Below, piece by piece: positions 25,708 through 35,544 of a stretch of DNA of 64,000 bases (the first letter of the stretch is position 1; the number at the start of each line of letters is the position of its first letter). The stretch comes from Acidovorax delafieldii. Its GTDB lineage: Bacteria; Pseudomonadota; Gammaproteobacteria; Burkholderiales; Burkholderiaceae_C. Under the pieces are notes generated by a model that saw nothing but the letters and a program-made list of their open reading frames with translations, made no database searches and was not told where the DNA came from. The stretch covers positions 1 to 64,000 of the forward strand of contig NZ_VJWE01000018.1 of assembly GCF_007993815.1 (NCBI RefSeq), written 5' to 3'. A program made the position numbers and the translations under genes.

Positions 25708-26870
25708 ACTCATCGACGCAAAAAACCAAGGCAACCAGCATGCTTCATGTTTTCGGCTTGAGTGTCATCACGTGCATCGCGGCGATGTTCCCACCTGTTG
25801 CCGTCGCAGCGCCGGGTGCCCATGGTCCGAACGGTGAGCATCTGGATGCCCCCACGGCGGTCAACGCATCCGGTTTGATGCGGTTGCCAGACGGTAGTGT
25901 CAACGTTCCGATGCTCGCCCAACGGCGCCTGGGCATCCGCACGCAGTTGACCCCGGAAACCCAGGCCGCAGCCACCATCGAATTGTCAGGGCGGGTGGTG
26001 ATGGACCCCAATGCGAGCGGTCGTGTCCAGGCAATCCATGGGGGCCGGATCGAAGCGGGCCCTCGCGGGCTACCGGTCGCCGGCCAGACCGTGCGCCAGG
26101 GGGAGGTGTTGGCCTATGTGGCTCACCACGCAGAGCCCTATGCCTTGGCAAACCAGCAGGCCCAACTGGCAGAGTTGCGCAGTGGCCGTGAACTGGCTGC
26201 ACAGCGTGTGCAGCGGCTGCAGTCCCTCGAAGGCACGGTGCCGCGCAAGGAGATCGAGGCGGCACGTGCTGAGCTGCAGAGCCTCACCGCGCGCGAAAAA
26301 AGCATTGGCGCGAGCCTTGCTGCACGAGAGGCCTTGCTGGCCCCCGTCTCCGGGGTGCTTGCAAGGGCTGATGCGACCAAAGGCCAGGTGGTTGAGGCCC
26401 GCGAAGTGTTGTTCGAGGTGATTGACCCAGCACGCGTGCTGGTGGAGGCCACTACGGCAGATCCTGGCTTGCCCGCACGCACGGGTACAGCCCACTTGCA
26501 GGGGGTGCCTGGCGTCAAGTTGCAGCTGATCGGCGCTGCGCGTAGCTTGCGCGATGGCGTGCTGCCAATGACCTTCAGGGCGGTCCCTGAGCAATCGGGC
26601 AAGGCTTTGCCGCTGGCGGTCGGACAGCCCGTCACCGTCGTGGCCTCGTTGAACGAGCAAGTCAAAGGCTTTGTCCTGCCTGCGCAGGCCGTCGTGCGCA
26701 ACAGCGCCAACGAACCGGTGGTCTGGATCAAGTCCGGCGCAGAGCGCTACATTCCCCAGCCGGTGCAGTACCGGTCCCTGGACGCCGCCACGGTGGTCGT
26801 CACACAGGGCCTGGGCGCTGACAACCGCGTGGTGGTGCAAGGTGCGCCGCTGATCGCACAGATCCGCTGA
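25704..26870 (+). CDS. RND periplasmic adaptor (CzcB/CusB type)
   Basis: A 388-residue membrane fusion protein. The GTG start at 25704 overlaps the previous stop and has a perfect AAGGAGGTG site. Signal peptide, then [16 protein letters not shown], a barrel-sandwich/lipoyl half ([18 protein letters not shown]), a coiled-coil hairpin ([20 protein letters not shown]), the second lipoyl half ([18 protein letters not shown]), beta-barrel and membrane-proximal domains. It lacks the long His-rich domain of the adaptor at 39193, which appears to be replaced by the separate 25075 protein. It links pump and TolC. Confidence 0.9.
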   Translation: MNSSTQKTKATSMLHVFGLSVITCIAAMFPPVAVAAPGAHGPNGEHLDAPTAVNASGLMRLPDGSVNVPMLAQRRLGIRTQLTPETQAAATIELSGRVVMDPNASGRVQAIHGGRIEAGPRGLPVAGQTVRQGEVLAYVAHHAEPYALANQQAQLAELRSGRELAAQRVQRLQSLEGTVPRKEIEAARAELQSLTAREKSIGASLAAREALLAPVSGVLARADATKGQVVEAREVLFEVIDPARVLVEATTADPGLPARTGTAHLQGVPGVKLQLIGAARSLRDGVLPMTFRAVPEQSGKALPLAVGQPVTVVASLNEQVKGFVLPAQAVVRNSANEPVVWIKSGAERYIPQPVQYRSLDAATVVVTQGLGADNRVVVQGAPLIAQIR

Positions 26871-26884
26871 ACGGAGCCCACGCA

Positions 26885-29800
26885 ATGTTCAATTGGATCG
26901 TAAGGAACAGCCTTCACAACCGCCTGTTCGTCCTGGCGGTCGCGGCGCTGCTGATGGTCTACGGGGCTATCACCGCATGGCGCACGCCAGTCGATGTGTT
27001 TCCCGACCTCAACAAACCCCTGGTCACCGTCTTGACGGAAGCAGGAGGTATGGCGCCCGAAGAAGTCGAGCAGCTGGTGACCTTCCCTCTGGAGACCGCG
27101 CTCAACGGCATGCCGGGGGTCACGCGGGTTCGCTCTACATCTGGGGTTGGCCTGTCCATTCTCTATGCCGAGTTCGATTGGGGGACGGACATCTACCGCA
27201 ACCGCCAGCTCGTGGCGGAGCGCCTGGCACTGGTGCGGGAGCAACTCCCAGGGGGCATCACGCCCGTCATGGGGCCAGTGTCTTCCATCATGGGCGAAGT
27301 CATGCTCATCGCACTGCCGTTGGCAGCAGGCGATGGTGAGGCCGCCGCAGCGACACCCATGCAGGCCCGTGAGTACGCGGACTTCGTGCTGCGCCCAAGA
27401 CTGCTGTCGATTCCAGGGGTTTCACAGGTCATCCCCATCGGCGGCGAAGTGCGCCAGTTGCGGGTGGAGCCGGACACGGCACGCATGGCACAGTTCGGGG
27501 TGACATTGACGCAGATCGAGCAGGCCCTTCGAGGCTTTGCGGGGAATGCGGGAGGTGGCTTCATCGACCTCAACAGCCGTGAATTCCTCATCCGCCACAT
27601 CGGCCGTACCAGCCGTGTCGAGGACCTGCAGGGTGTGGCGGTGGCCTGGAAGGATGGCCGAGCCATCTTGCTGGAACAGGTGGCCAATGTCCGGTTCGCT
27701 GCCGCCATGAAGCGCGGTGACGCCGGATACAGCGGCGTGCCTGCCGTCATCGTCAGTGTGCAAAAGCAGCCTGCGGCCGATACCGTCAAGCTCACCCACG
27801 CCATCGAAGCGGCATTAGGGGATCTCAAACAGGGGCTGCCCGTGGGCTTGGCTGCTCCGAAGGTGTTGTTTCGTCAGGCGGACTTCATCGAGGCGTCCAT
27901 CGGCAACGTGACCGAGGCTTTGCGGGACGGCGCCATCATGGTGGCCATCGTGTTGTTCGCCTTCCTGTTGTCCGCGCGAACCACTTTGATCTCGCTCGTG
28001 GCAATTCCCTTGTCGCTGGCCGTGACGGCCATGGTCTTCCGGCTGCTGGACCAGTCCATCAACGTCATGACTCTGGGTGGCCTGGCCATTGCCATTGGCG
28101 AACTGGTGGACGATGCGGTGGTCGATGTGGAGAACATCCTGCGCAGGCTGAAGCAAAACCGTGCCCAGGGCAATCCACTGTCCACGCTGGAGGTCGTGCG
28201 CCGGGCGAGCGTGGAAGTCCGCTCGGGCATCGTCTACGCCACCGCTATCGTGGTGCTGGTGTTTGTGCCGCTCTTTGCGCTGCCGGGCATCGAGGGCCGC
28301 CTGTTCACGCCCCTGGGCATCGCCTACATCGTGTCGGTGCTGGCGTCGATGCTGGTCTCAATGACGGTTACGCCCGTGCTGTGCCTTTACCTGTTGCCGG
28401 GGATGAAACGGTTGGACCATGGTGACAGCACCCTGGTCGCCTGGCTCAAGCGGCGGGATGCGCAAGTGCTCAGCTGGTCGTTTTCTCGCGCCAAGGTGCT
28501 GATGGCTGTCGCTGCACTGGCGGTAGCTGCAGCATCTGCAAGCGTCCCGTTTTTTCCACGCGCCTTTCTGCCTGCCTTCAATGAGGGTTCGCTGGTGTTG
28601 GGCATGGTGTTCAACCCAGGCACTGCGCTGGCGGAAGCCAATCGCATGGGGGCGTTGGCCGAGACGCTGATCGCTGAGGTTCCCGAGGTCACCCAGGTGG
28701 GGCGCCGGACGGGGCGGGCCGAGCTGGATGAACATGCCGAAGGCGTGCATTCGGCCGAGATTGATGTGGACCTGAAGCGGTCCGCCCGGGACCGCGAGGC
28801 CGTGATGGCAGACATCCGTGCCCGTTTGGCCGTCCTTCCAGCCCAGGTGGCCATTGGCCAGCCTATCTCCCACCGCCTGGATCACCTCTTGTCAGGGGTG
28901 CGGGCGCAGATCGCGCTCAAGATCTTCGGCGACGATACGGACACCTTGCGGGGCCTGGCCGAACAGATGCGCCAGGGACTCTCGGGCGTTCCAGGGCTCG
29001 TGGATCTGACGGTGGAAAAGCAGGTGCTGATCCCCCAGATCACGGTACGGCTGGACCACCGCAAGGCCGCGCAGGTTGGGCTGTCTCCGGGCGAGGCGGT
29101 GCGGGTGCTGCAGGCCCTGACGGATGGTGCCCATGGTGCGCAGATTGTGGACGGCCTGCGCCGCTATGAACTGGTGCTGCGCCTGCCCGATGACAAACGC
29201 AGTCCTCAGGATCTGGCTCGCACGCTGATCGACACGCCTGCGGGGCAGATACCGGTGTCTGCCATCGCCACGGTCCAGGAAACCGATGGACCCAACCAGA
29301 TTGGCCGAGAAAACGGTCGTCGGCGCATCGTCGTTTATGCCAACACGGACGGCTCCGACATGGGCCGCGTCATTGCAGACATTCGTGCGGTGATGGCAAA
29401 GACGCCATTGCCACCGGGGACCTTTCTGAGTCTGGAAGGCCAGTTCCAGGCCCAGGAGCAAGCGATGCAACTGATCGTCGGCTTGTCGCTGGTGTCTTTG
29501 GCAATGATCTTTCTCGTTCTGTATGTACGCTACAAGTCGGCTGTGTTGGCCGGGATCATCATGGCCAACATTCCGCTTGCGCTAATCGGCAGCGTAGTAG
29601 CGATGTGGCTGGCGGGGGTGAGCCTGTCTGTTGCATCCATGGTGGGCTTCATAACACTGGCGGGCATTGCCACGCGCAACGGGATTTTGAAGGTCAGCCA
29701 CTACATCAACCTGTGCAAGTTCGAGGGAGAGGTCTTCGGCCAACCCATGATCGTGCGCGGCTCGCTGGAGCGGTTGACCCCGGTGTTGATGACGGCGCTG

Positions 29801-30031
29801 GTGGCTGCCTTTGCGCTGACCCCGCTGCTGCTAGCGGCCGATGCACCTGGTAAGGAAATCCTGCATCCGGTGGCGGTCGTGATTTTTGGTGGACTCGTCA
29901 GCTCGACCTTGCTGGACACGCTGCTGACGCCCGTGATGTTCTGGCTTTTCGGCGAAAGTGCCACCCGGCGCTTGATTGAGGGCAGCAGCGCGCAAGCCGA
30001 AAGCGAACCCATAGGCCAGGAGGCCTTCTGA
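26885..30031 (+). CDS. Heavy-metal efflux RND pump (CzcA/CusA superfamily, atypical subclass)
   Basis: A 1048-residue, 12-TM proton-driven antiporter of the HME-RND family. Signatures: TM1, then [20 protein letters not shown]; pore-domain [17 protein letters not shown]; and TM4 reading [18 protein letters not shown] at about 400-417. The TM4 motif differs from the zinc/cobalt form (DFGIIIDGAVVIVEN) seen in the pump at 35989, and from the methionine-rich CusA form, so the metal cannot be named. It starts 14 bp after the adaptor stop. Complete with no frameshift. Confidence 0.92.
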   Translation: MFNWIVRNSLHNRLFVLAVAALLMVYGAITAWRTPVDVFPDLNKPLVTVLTEAGGMAPEEVEQLVTFPLETALNGMPGVTRVRSTSGVGLSILYAEFDWGTDIYRNRQLVAERLALVREQLPGGITPVMGPVSSIMGEVMLIALPLAAGDGEAAAATPMQAREYADFVLRPRLLSIPGVSQVIPIGGEVRQLRVEPDTARMAQFGVTLTQIEQALRGFAGNAGGGFIDLNSREFLIRHIGRTSRVEDLQGVAVAWKDGRAILLEQVANVRFAAAMKRGDAGYSGVPAVIVSVQKQPAADTVKLTHAIEAALGDLKQGLPVGLAAPKVLFRQADFIEASIGNVTEALRDGAIMVAIVLFAFLLSARTTLISLVAIPLSLAVTAMVFRLLDQSINVMTLGGLAIAIGELVDDAVVDVENILRRLKQNRAQGNPLSTLEVVRRASVEVRSGIVYATAIVVLVFVPLFALPGIEGRLFTPLGIAYIVSVLASMLVSMTVTPVLCLYLLPGMKRLDHGDSTLVAWLKRRDAQVLSWSFSRAKVLMAVAALAVAAASASVPFFPRAFLPAFNEGSLVLGMVFNPGTALAEANRMGALAETLIAEVPEVTQVGRRTGRAELDEHAEGVHSAEIDVDLKRSARDREAVMADIRARLAVLPAQVAIGQPISHRLDHLLSGVRAQIALKIFGDDTDTLRGLAEQMRQGLSGVPGLVDLTVEKQVLIPQITVRLDHRKAAQVGLSPGEAVRVLQALTDGAHGAQIVDGLRRYELVLRLPDDKRSPQDLARTLIDTPAGQIPVSAIATVQETDGPNQIGRENGRRRIVVYANTDGSDMGRVIADIRAVMAKTPLPPGTFLSLEGQFQAQEQAMQLIVGLSLVSLAMIFLVLYVRYKSAVLAGIIMANIPLALIGSVVAMWLAGVSLSVASMVGFITLAGIATRNGILKVSHYINLCKFEGEVFGQPMIVRGSLERLTPVLMTALVAAFALTPLLLAADAPGKEILHPVAVVIFGGLVSSTLLDTLLTPVMFWLFGESATRRLIEGSSAQAESEPIGQEAF

Positions 30032-30131
30032 TCCCAGGCTCCAGCTTAATTCTCACCCACTTTTTGATAGGCCTTGGTGCGCTGCCTTTTGAAGCGCGCC
30101 AGTGAAACAAACTCAACGGAAGGAAACCCAA

Positions 30132-30527
30132 ATGACCATGAAAAAGAACTTCTCCCAACTGCTGGCAGCCACCGCAATCGTGATGGCATCCCTGACAAGT
30201 GCGCCTGCTGTAATGGCCCATGGTGCAGCCGAGCCTGCTCACGGCGGCGTGGTGCAAACCGCCTCCGACCTGTCGTTCGAGTTGGTCGCCACCGCTGACG
30301 GCGCGGCAATCTACATCGTGGACCACGACGAGGATGCGGACGCATCCAAGTTTGGCGGCAAGGTCACCGTGCTGAACGGCACTGAAAAGGCAGAGGCGCC
30401 CCTGAAATCTGCAGGCGGCAACAAGCTGGAGGCCAAGGGCGTGAAGTTGGTCAAGGGCACAAAGGTGGTTGCGCTGATCACGACCAACAGCAAAAAGACC
30501 GTCACTGTACGATTCACGGTGAAGTAA
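30132..30527 (+). CDS. Small periplasmic HGG-motif protein accompanying RND pump
   Basis: A 131-residue exported protein (signal peptide ending PAVMAHGAAEPA). The mature form opens with HGGVVQTASDLSFELVAT and continues as a small beta-rich domain ending TVRFTVK. It is a clear homologue of the 126-residue protein at 35545-35925 (HGGAVAEAKEVEYELVAS ... SVRFTLK), which also directly follows an RND pump gene. The family resembles the N-terminal HGG domain of large CzcB adaptors. Metal capture or delivery is inferred. Five bp separate it from the His-tailed permease gene. Confidence 0.8.
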   Translation: MTMKKNFSQLLAATAIVMASLTSAPAVMAHGAAEPAHGGVVQTASDLSFELVATADGAAIYIVDHDEDADASKFGGKVTVLNGTEKAEAPLKSAGGNKLEAKGVKLVKGTKVVALITTNSKKTVTVRFTVK

Positions 30528-30532
30528 GGCCC

Positions 30533-31588
30533 ATGGCGCGCGGCTCTCTGTCCTTGCCTGCACTGCGAGGCGGTCTGCTGGCCTTGCTGGCCGCAGCCTT
30601 GTTTGGCATCAGCACCCCGCTGGTTCAACGGCTGGGTGCTGGGCTGGGGGCGTTCACGACGGCTGCGCTGCTGTATGCAGGGGCGGCTGTCGTTGGTGCC
30701 TTGTCCCTGCGGACCGCTGCCCACGAGGCAAGGTTGCAAAGATCCGACGCCTGGCGCCTCATCGGCATGGCGGGGTTTGGCGCTGCCCTAGGTCCTGTCG
30801 CCCTGTCCTGGGGTCTGCAACACACGAGTGGCGCCAGCGCGTCGCTCATGCTCACGCTGGAAGCGCTGTTCACAGCCACTCTGGCGTGGTGGTTGTATAG
30901 CGAGACCATGGACCGCCGTGTGTGGGCAGCCATGCTTCTTTTGCTGGCCGGTGGCATGGCTTTGGTCATGGACCAGGGCCTGCAGGGCGGCACGCAGCTG
31001 CTCGGTCTGCTTGCCGTGCTACTGGCGACGGTGGCCTGGGGCGTGGACAACACCCTGTCCCGGGGACTGGCCGAGCGCGATCCCAGCCAGGTCGTAATGG
31101 CAAAGGCCTCGCTGGGAGCCGCTGCGACAGCATGTCTTGCCATGGCGTGGGGCGAGCCTTTGCCCACCCTGACGGCAGCTCTAGGGCTCTTTGCCGTGGG
31201 GGCCACGGGGTATGGCTTGAGTCTTCGGTTCTACCTTCTAGCGCAGCGGGCTTTTGGGGCGGCGCGGACTGGCTCCGTGTTCGCCTTTGCACCTTTCATC
31301 GGTGCGGCTGTAGCGTTCGGCTTCGGTGAACGGTCTGCGGGGTGGCTGATGCTGCTCGGTGGTCTTCTGATGCTTGCGGGGGTGCTGCTGCATTTGGCTG
31401 AAAGTCACGGGCATGAACATGCGCATGACCCGCTGGAGCATGAGCATGCCCACCGTCACGACGATGGACACCATACGCACTCCCATGACGTGATGCCCAC
31501 TGGGAGCCATAGCCATGTGCACTTTCACGAGCCGGTGACTCATGCCCATCCCCACGCGCCCGATGTGCACCATCAGCACAGGCATTGA
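30533..31588 (+). CDS. DMT-superfamily (EamA) permease with His-rich C-terminal tail
   Basis: A 351-residue inner-membrane protein. Ten TM helices in two EamA repeats occupy about 10-285 (GGLLALLAAALFGISTPLVQ; LLGLLAVLLATVAWGVDNTL). The last 65 residues are cytoplasmic or periplasmic and hold about two dozen His in HxH patterns. EamA proteins export small metabolites; His tails of this kind occur in metal exporters such as NreB, so a divalent-metal function is inferred from tail and context. A partial second copy of the tail lies at 34264-34473. Confidence 0.85.
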   Translation: MARGSLSLPALRGGLLALLAAALFGISTPLVQRLGAGLGAFTTAALLYAGAAVVGALSLRTAAHEARLQRSDAWRLIGMAGFGAALGPVALSWGLQHTSGASASLMLTLEALFTATLAWWLYSETMDRRVWAAMLLLLAGGMALVMDQGLQGGTQLLGLLAVLLATVAWGVDNTLSRGLAERDPSQVVMAKASLGAAATACLAMAWGEPLPTLTAALGLFAVGATGYGLSLRFYLLAQRAFGAARTGSVFAFAPFIGAAVAFGFGERSAGWLMLLGGLLMLAGVLLHLAESHGHEHAHDPLEHEHAHRHDDGHHTHSHDVMPTGSHSHVHFHEPVTHAHPHAPDVHHQHRH

Positions 31589-31627
31589 CTCATTGAGCGG
31601 TACCGAGACAGCGGCTAAGGAAATTTC

Positions 31628-32005
31628 ATGATGAAAAAATCAATGCTCTTGTCAGCTGCTGCGCTGACATTCCTTGCGATCTCCGGCTGCAGCACACCTG
31701 TCTACGAGGACCGGTACGCTTGGTCCGAAGGCTGGAGGGTCGGCAAAGTTACCAAATTAATCCAAGCGGACGAATTCTTGAAGGTGAGCGGCTCTCGCTG
31801 CCGGCAAATGGAGCTCGGCCCCACCGACCAGATTGCAGTCATCCGATGGCGGGAAGTCACCCGAACCCGTGGGCACTTCGCCAGAGTTGACGCGGGCTCC
31901 GGCATGGCCGTGGGCGATGAGGTTTACTTCAACGCGTGGAAGTGTGACCAACCTCCAATAGTGCCGAAGGCCCCGCGTGGGGCCAAGGCGGGGCAAACGC
32001 CGTAG
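31628..32005 (+). CDS. Lipoprotein, unknown function
   Basis: A 125-residue protein with signal peptide and lipobox (LAISGCS). The mature part has a DQIAVIRWREVTRTRGHFARV strand-rich segment and two further Cys. I do not recognise the family. Convergent with the small secreted protein on the other strand. Confidence 0.7.
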   Translation: MMKKSMLLSAAALTFLAISGCSTPVYEDRYAWSEGWRVGKVTKLIQADEFLKVSGSRCRQMELGPTDQIAVIRWREVTRTRGHFARVDAGSGMAVGDEVYFNAWKCDQPPIVPKAPRGAKAGQTP

Positions 32006-32021
32006 AGACTGACGAGGAGCC

Positions 32022-32354
32022 TCAACGAGACGGACTCTTTCTGACCGTGCCTGCGTACACCACACTGCCCGCATCGCGATACTGCAATTCCTCCCCCACG
32101 CGCACCACGTCAAAGCAGACGGGCGAGACCTTGCTGACCTCGGGCAGCAGCAGGCAGAGTTGGTTGTTCTGCGTGCTCCAGCGTCCGGCGCGTGTGCGGC
32201 CGTTTTCTGAACGCTCTAGGCGGCCGTCCAGGAAATAGTCATGCCCCCAATGGCGTCCGTCGGTGACATGGTGCCCGCCCAGCGTGGCGCGGATCTGCGC
32301 GGTGGTCAGTTTCGTTTCCGGGGGCGCCGCGCAGGCCAACGGAGCAAGCGTCAT
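32022..32354 (-). CDS. Small secreted protein, unknown; N-terminus possibly shortened
   Basis: A 110-residue protein starting MTLAPLACAAPPETKLT. The hydrophobic leader is very short and an in-frame TGA lies just upstream, so the signal peptide may be truncated. The mature part has charged beta segments (WGHDYFLDGRLERSENGRTRAGRW...LCLLLPEVSKVSPVCFDVV) with two Cys. No function assigned. The 206 bp to its right (32355-32560) contain nothing I recognise. Confidence 0.6.
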   Translation of the reverse strand: MTLAPLACAAPPETKLTTAQIRATLGGHHVTDGRHWGHDYFLDGRLERSENGRTRAGRWSTQNNQLCLLLPEVSKVSPVCFDVVRVGEELQYRDAGSVVYAGTVRKSPSR

Positions 32355-32560
32355 GCACAGGAAATGCGCTCACAACGCCTTGGTAAAGCGGCTGAGCCAC
32401 CGCCTAGCACCCGCCGTCATGCGGCCATACTCGGGGGCCAATTGTGGGTTTCTGCCTAGCAGGACTTACACCAAGCATGGAGCGCGTTGTACATCACCAT
32501 GCCATGCCCTAGCATCTCAAGGTCATCGCTGAAGGTCTTGCACAGGCCAAGCGACAGCGC

Positions 32561-32875
32561 CTAGAGGCCCGCAGACTGCGGCGCCAGGTCCAGCCTGGAT
32601 GTGTCTGCGCCCCGCACGATCACGGTCAGTTGCTGTAGGACGGGATCGGTGAGTTCGTACTTCTTGAGAAAGGCGTCAAAGCTGCACAGGTCACCGTCGT
32701 GGGTCAATTCGACGCCGCGCACGTCGTAGGGGATCGCTCCCGTGTCCTGGGCCACCTGAAGCACCGAGGCTGTAGGCTTATAGAGGAATTCCGGCTCTTT
32801 GTCGATGAACCGGGCAATCAGCCAGGGGCAGGCAATGCGGTCGATCTTGGGCCGCTCGCGGGTGACCCATTTCAT
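32561..32875 (-). CDS. ChrB-type chromate resistance domain protein
   Basis: A 104-residue protein equivalent to the C-terminal half of ChrB: MKWVTRERPKIDRIACPWLI and the FIDKEPEFLY segment are characteristic. Full ChrB also has an N-terminal regulatory domain, absent here; stand-alone C-domain proteins are known in chromate loci. Its ATG overlaps the rhodanese stop by 4 bp. Last gene of the degraded chromate operon. Confidence 0.85.
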   Translation of the reverse strand: MKWVTRERPKIDRIACPWLIARFIDKEPEFLYKPTASVLQVAQDTGAIPYDVRGVELTHDGDLCSFDAFLKKYELTDPVLQQLTVIVRGADTSRLDLAPQSAGL

Positions 32876-33192
32876 GCGGCACCTCCTTGCGTTTCCAGAG
32901 GCAGGGCAGCGGCTTGCCAGGCCTCGATGCCGCCCACGTGGTAGCGCGCGTTCATGCCGCGTGCCCGCAGCGCCAGGAACGTAGAGCGGCCAATGTCCTT
33001 GCCGCGCAAGCAATACAGCCGCACAGGTTTCGTGGCGTCCAGTTCCTGGCTCCACTCCAACACGCGCGACGGATCGCGCGAGGACACTCCGGCAATGACC
33101 TGCGGGCTCTGCAGATAGTCCTCCTCAAGTCGCAAGTCAAACGCACCTGCCGCACCGGCCAGCGCAGAGCCTGTGTCGATGCCAAATGCCAA
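32872..33192 (-). CDS. Rhodanese-like sulfurtransferase of the chromate locus
   Basis: A 106-residue rhodanese fold protein: FDLRLEEDYLQSPQVIAG, active-site loop YCLRGKDIGRS with the catalytic Cys, and YHVGGIEAWQ. The start is TTG at 33192 with GAGGCGGA upstream; no ATG is available because the dismutase stop (33217) is in frame a few codons earlier. Coupled to the ChrB-domain gene. Such pairs are common in chromate clusters. Confidence 0.82.
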   Translation of the reverse strand: MAFGIDTGSALAGAAGAFDLRLEEDYLQSPQVIAGVSSRDPSRVLEWSQELDATKPVRLYCLRGKDIGRSTFLALRARGMNARYHVGGIEAWQAAALPLETQGGAA

Positions 33193-33216
33193 CGCATCCG
33201 CCTCGACAGCAGCGCC

Positions 33217-33808
33217 TTAGCGCTTGTAGACCTTGTCCCACTGGATTTCGCCATGTAGGCATCCACATAGGCGCCCGCCTTGGCCCCGAAGTCCAGTTGG
33301 TACGCATGCTCGTACATGTCCAGCGCCAGTACGGGCGTTGCGCCGGCCAGGAGGTGCGTGTGGGTCGGCCGCCCAGTGGTTGATGAGGCGGCTCTCGCGG
33401 GAGGACCAGGACAGCAAGGCCCATCCCGATCCGCCCCCCCATGGCCTTGGCCAGCCCAGTGAACTGGCTGCGCCAAGCGTCCACGGAGCCAAAGTCACGC
33501 GTGAGCGCAATGGACAACCCGCAGGAAGGCAATACACCGTTGCCCCCCAGATTGTCGAAATACTGCTCGTGCAGGAATGCTGAATTTGCGGCGATCAACT
33601 CCCCGCGCTTGAGGCCATTGATGGTGAAAGTTGCAGCATTGCTCCAGTCCAACGCTGCGAGTTCGTTGCGTATGGCATTCAGGCGCTTGACCGCACCCGA
33701 GTAGTTGTTTTCGTGGTGGCTGGTGATTAGACGGTTCGAAAAGCCAGAGAGTTGATCGGGGTTCAGCGTCAGCGGACGGATTTGGTAGTTAATGGGGTTC
33801 TCCGTCAA
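33217..33808 (-). pseudogene. Fe/Mn superoxide dismutase (chrC-like), three frameshifts
   Basis: Starts about 33808 (TTG, TENPINYQIRPLTLNPDQL) five bases after the chrA stop and ends ...IQWDKVYKR at 33217. The protein is recovered only by changing frame three times: at a run of seven G in AMGGG(S)GW, at GACCCACAC (AADHTHL), and before EIQWDKVYKR. Corrected, it shows the family's metal-ligand regions (LITSHHENNY, LDMYEHAYQLDFGAK). Dismutase genes called chrC accompany chrA in chromate operons. Each shift is a single base, so assembly error cannot be excluded for the homopolymer. Confidence 0.85.
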
Positions 33809-33812
33809 ATGG

Positions 33813-34262
33813 TCAGGGTTGGACGTGGGCCACAAGCGGATACACGGCCAGACCCATCAAGGCAGCGGCAAGCAACACCACAGGCGCGGGCAGCTTCTTG
33901 AACCGCCACAGGACGGCAGCGGTGGCAAGAAACAGCGCAGCTGTGGGTAAATCCACAACGGATCGCTGGCCCAACACCACCACCGCACCGGCAATGGCGC
34001 CCACGGCAGCAGCAGTCACTTCGTCAACGAACGCCAGCACACCAGGATGTTTGCCATGCTTCTCGAAGTACGGCGCGGGAATCACGGTGAGCAAGTAGCA
34101 GGGCATAAAGGTTGCCAACGCCGCGACGACCGCGCCCCAGAAGCCGCTGATGAGGAAGCCGATAAATCCTGTCGTGATAACCACCGGGCCGGGGGTGATC
34201 ATGGCCACGGCCACGGCGTCCACGAACTGGCGATCCGTGAGCCATGCGTACTCCTTAACCAC
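33813..34262 (-). pseudogene. chrA: chrA chromate transporter, 3' part only
   Basis: About 149 residues corresponding to the C-terminal half of a short-type ChrA: VVKEYAWLTDRQFVDAVAVA, MITPGPVVITTGFIGFLISG, FMPCYLLTVIPAP and four further TM helices. The N-terminal half is missing; similarity ends at 34262, where the sequence switches to the His-rich tail of another gene on the opposite strand. The GTG at the breakpoint is fortuitous. Chromate/sulfate antiport activity is presumably lost. Confidence 0.88.
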
Positions 34263-34263
34263 G

Positions 34264-34473
34264 GGAGTGGTACTGCACTTGGCGGAAGGCCATGGTCACG
34301 AGCACACACACGAAGTGCTTGAGCATGAGCATGCCCACCGGCACGACGATGGGCACCATTCACATACGCACGCTGTGATGCCAAAGGGCAGCCACAGTCA
34401 CAAGCACACCCATGAACCTATGACCCACGCCCATCCCCATGCTCCTGATGTGCACCATCAACACGTTCACTGA
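34264..34473 (+). pseudogene. 3' remnant of a His-tailed DMT permease
   Basis: Seventy in-frame codons encoding VVLHLAEGHGHEHTHEVLEH... through ...HPHAPDVHHQHVH, closely matching the C-terminal tail of the permease at 30533-31588 both in residues and in DNA. All membrane helices are missing. It begins exactly where the chrA fragment on the other strand ends, marking a recombination junction. Confidence 0.85.
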
Positions 34474-34506
34474 ACCCCCGGTATTTTTTTGTCTGCTCCC
34501 CCGAGG

Positions 34507-35067
34507 TCACTTGACCGTCAGGTCGGAGACCAGGCGAGCCTTGTAAGCCCTTTCCCGAATAGCATCCTCGCCGTCAGTCGCCCATACAAACGTGCTCTTC
34601 CACGCCCAAACCGTTCCATCGATACGAAGAAATCGTAGGTCACCGGCTTTGCCATCCACAGTTGCGACTTGACGCTCTCCTTCGAAATCCAAGGTGAACG
34701 TATGCGTTCCTGGCTTCAACTTGAAGCGCACCATCGTGTTAGGGAGTGTCTCTGCGGTCATTTCGTTATCCGCGCTGATCTTGACAAAGCGCCCGCCATC
34801 TCCCCAGTTGCGCCGCACGACATAGACGGTGAGCGCATTCGGATCGGGATTAAAGCGCTTCGCCTGAGCGTCGGCATTCAGGCTGGGTGCGGGCACCCGA
34901 GTGCATGCGATTACTCGACCCTTCCTGGCTTTGTAACAGTATGGCGCTTCTGCGGAAGGATCGGCCCCAGTAGGGGTAGCACAACCCGCCAGCAAGCTAG
35001 CAGCCAGCACAGAAGTCAGGATCACGCAGAGGCGGCGGGTGCCGGAATGTGCAGGAGTTTTTGTCAT
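34507..35067 (-). CDS. DUF2846-like lipoprotein
   Basis: A 186-residue lipoprotein from the ATG at 35067; lipobox SLLAGC. The mature part (LTVYVVRRNWGDGGRFVKISAD, LKPGTHTFTLDFEG) is a beta-sandwich like DUF2846. The frame is open 25 codons upstream but this start gives the signal peptide. Role in the island unknown; it may simply be cargo. Confidence 0.75.
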   Translation of the reverse strand: MTKTPAHSGTRRLCVILTSVLAASLLAGCATPTGADPSAEAPYCYKARKGRVIACTRVPAPSLNADAQAKRFNPDPNALTVYVVRRNWGDGGRFVKISADNEMTAETLPNTMVRFKLKPGTHTFTLDFEGERQVATVDGKAGDLRFLRIDGTVWAWKSTFVWATDGEDAIRERAYKARLVSDLTVK

Positions 35068-35134
35068 GGATCTGATTCTTTGCTGTGGAGGTTGTTGATC
35101 AGCGACTGCAGGTTTGTCAGCGACTCCGGCACTT

Positions 35135-35392
35135 TTACCCACGGTCTGTTTCCTTGGATTGCATCTGGCGGTGCCGCGATTTCGGTGTTTTTCGGTATTT
35201 CAAACGCATTGCCTGCCGATCCCTCAGTCTCTTGGCCAAGCGTCGGCTGTACTTGAGTCTCACGTCCAATGGCGGGTGGCGTTTGAGCCAGATACGCCGC
35301 AACCTCCAAAACACAAACACGGAGGTCAACAAGCCGATCCAAATCCAGAACAGCTTGGCAAAAAGCGCGACCTGTGCCGCTGGCATTGACAT
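35135..35392 (-). CDS. Small membrane protein, unknown
   Basis: An 85-residue protein from the ATG at 35392, with AAAGGAGCG six bases upstream, which makes it a credible gene. One strong TM (LFWIWIGLLTSVFVFW, about 13-30) is followed by a highly basic tail (RLRRIWLKRH, RRLAKRLRDRQ). No recognised family. Lies between the HGG protein and the DUF2846 lipoprotein on the same strand. Confidence 0.6.
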   Translation of the reverse strand: MSMPAAQVALFAKLFWIWIGLLTSVFVFWRLRRIWLKRHPPLDVRLKYSRRLAKRLRDRQAMRLKYRKTPKSRHRQMQSKETDRG

Positions 35393-35544
35393 GGATCGCT
35401 CCTTTTTGCCTTCGGCATAGGTATATTGCCGATGGGCGGATCGAACTCGTTGCTCTGTGGTCAGTTGTTTTGACGTGAACGGACTGCGAAAAATGGATCA
35501 CCACTGGGGCGTCGCGAAGGCGATCCCCCCGGCCAGGCTTCGTA

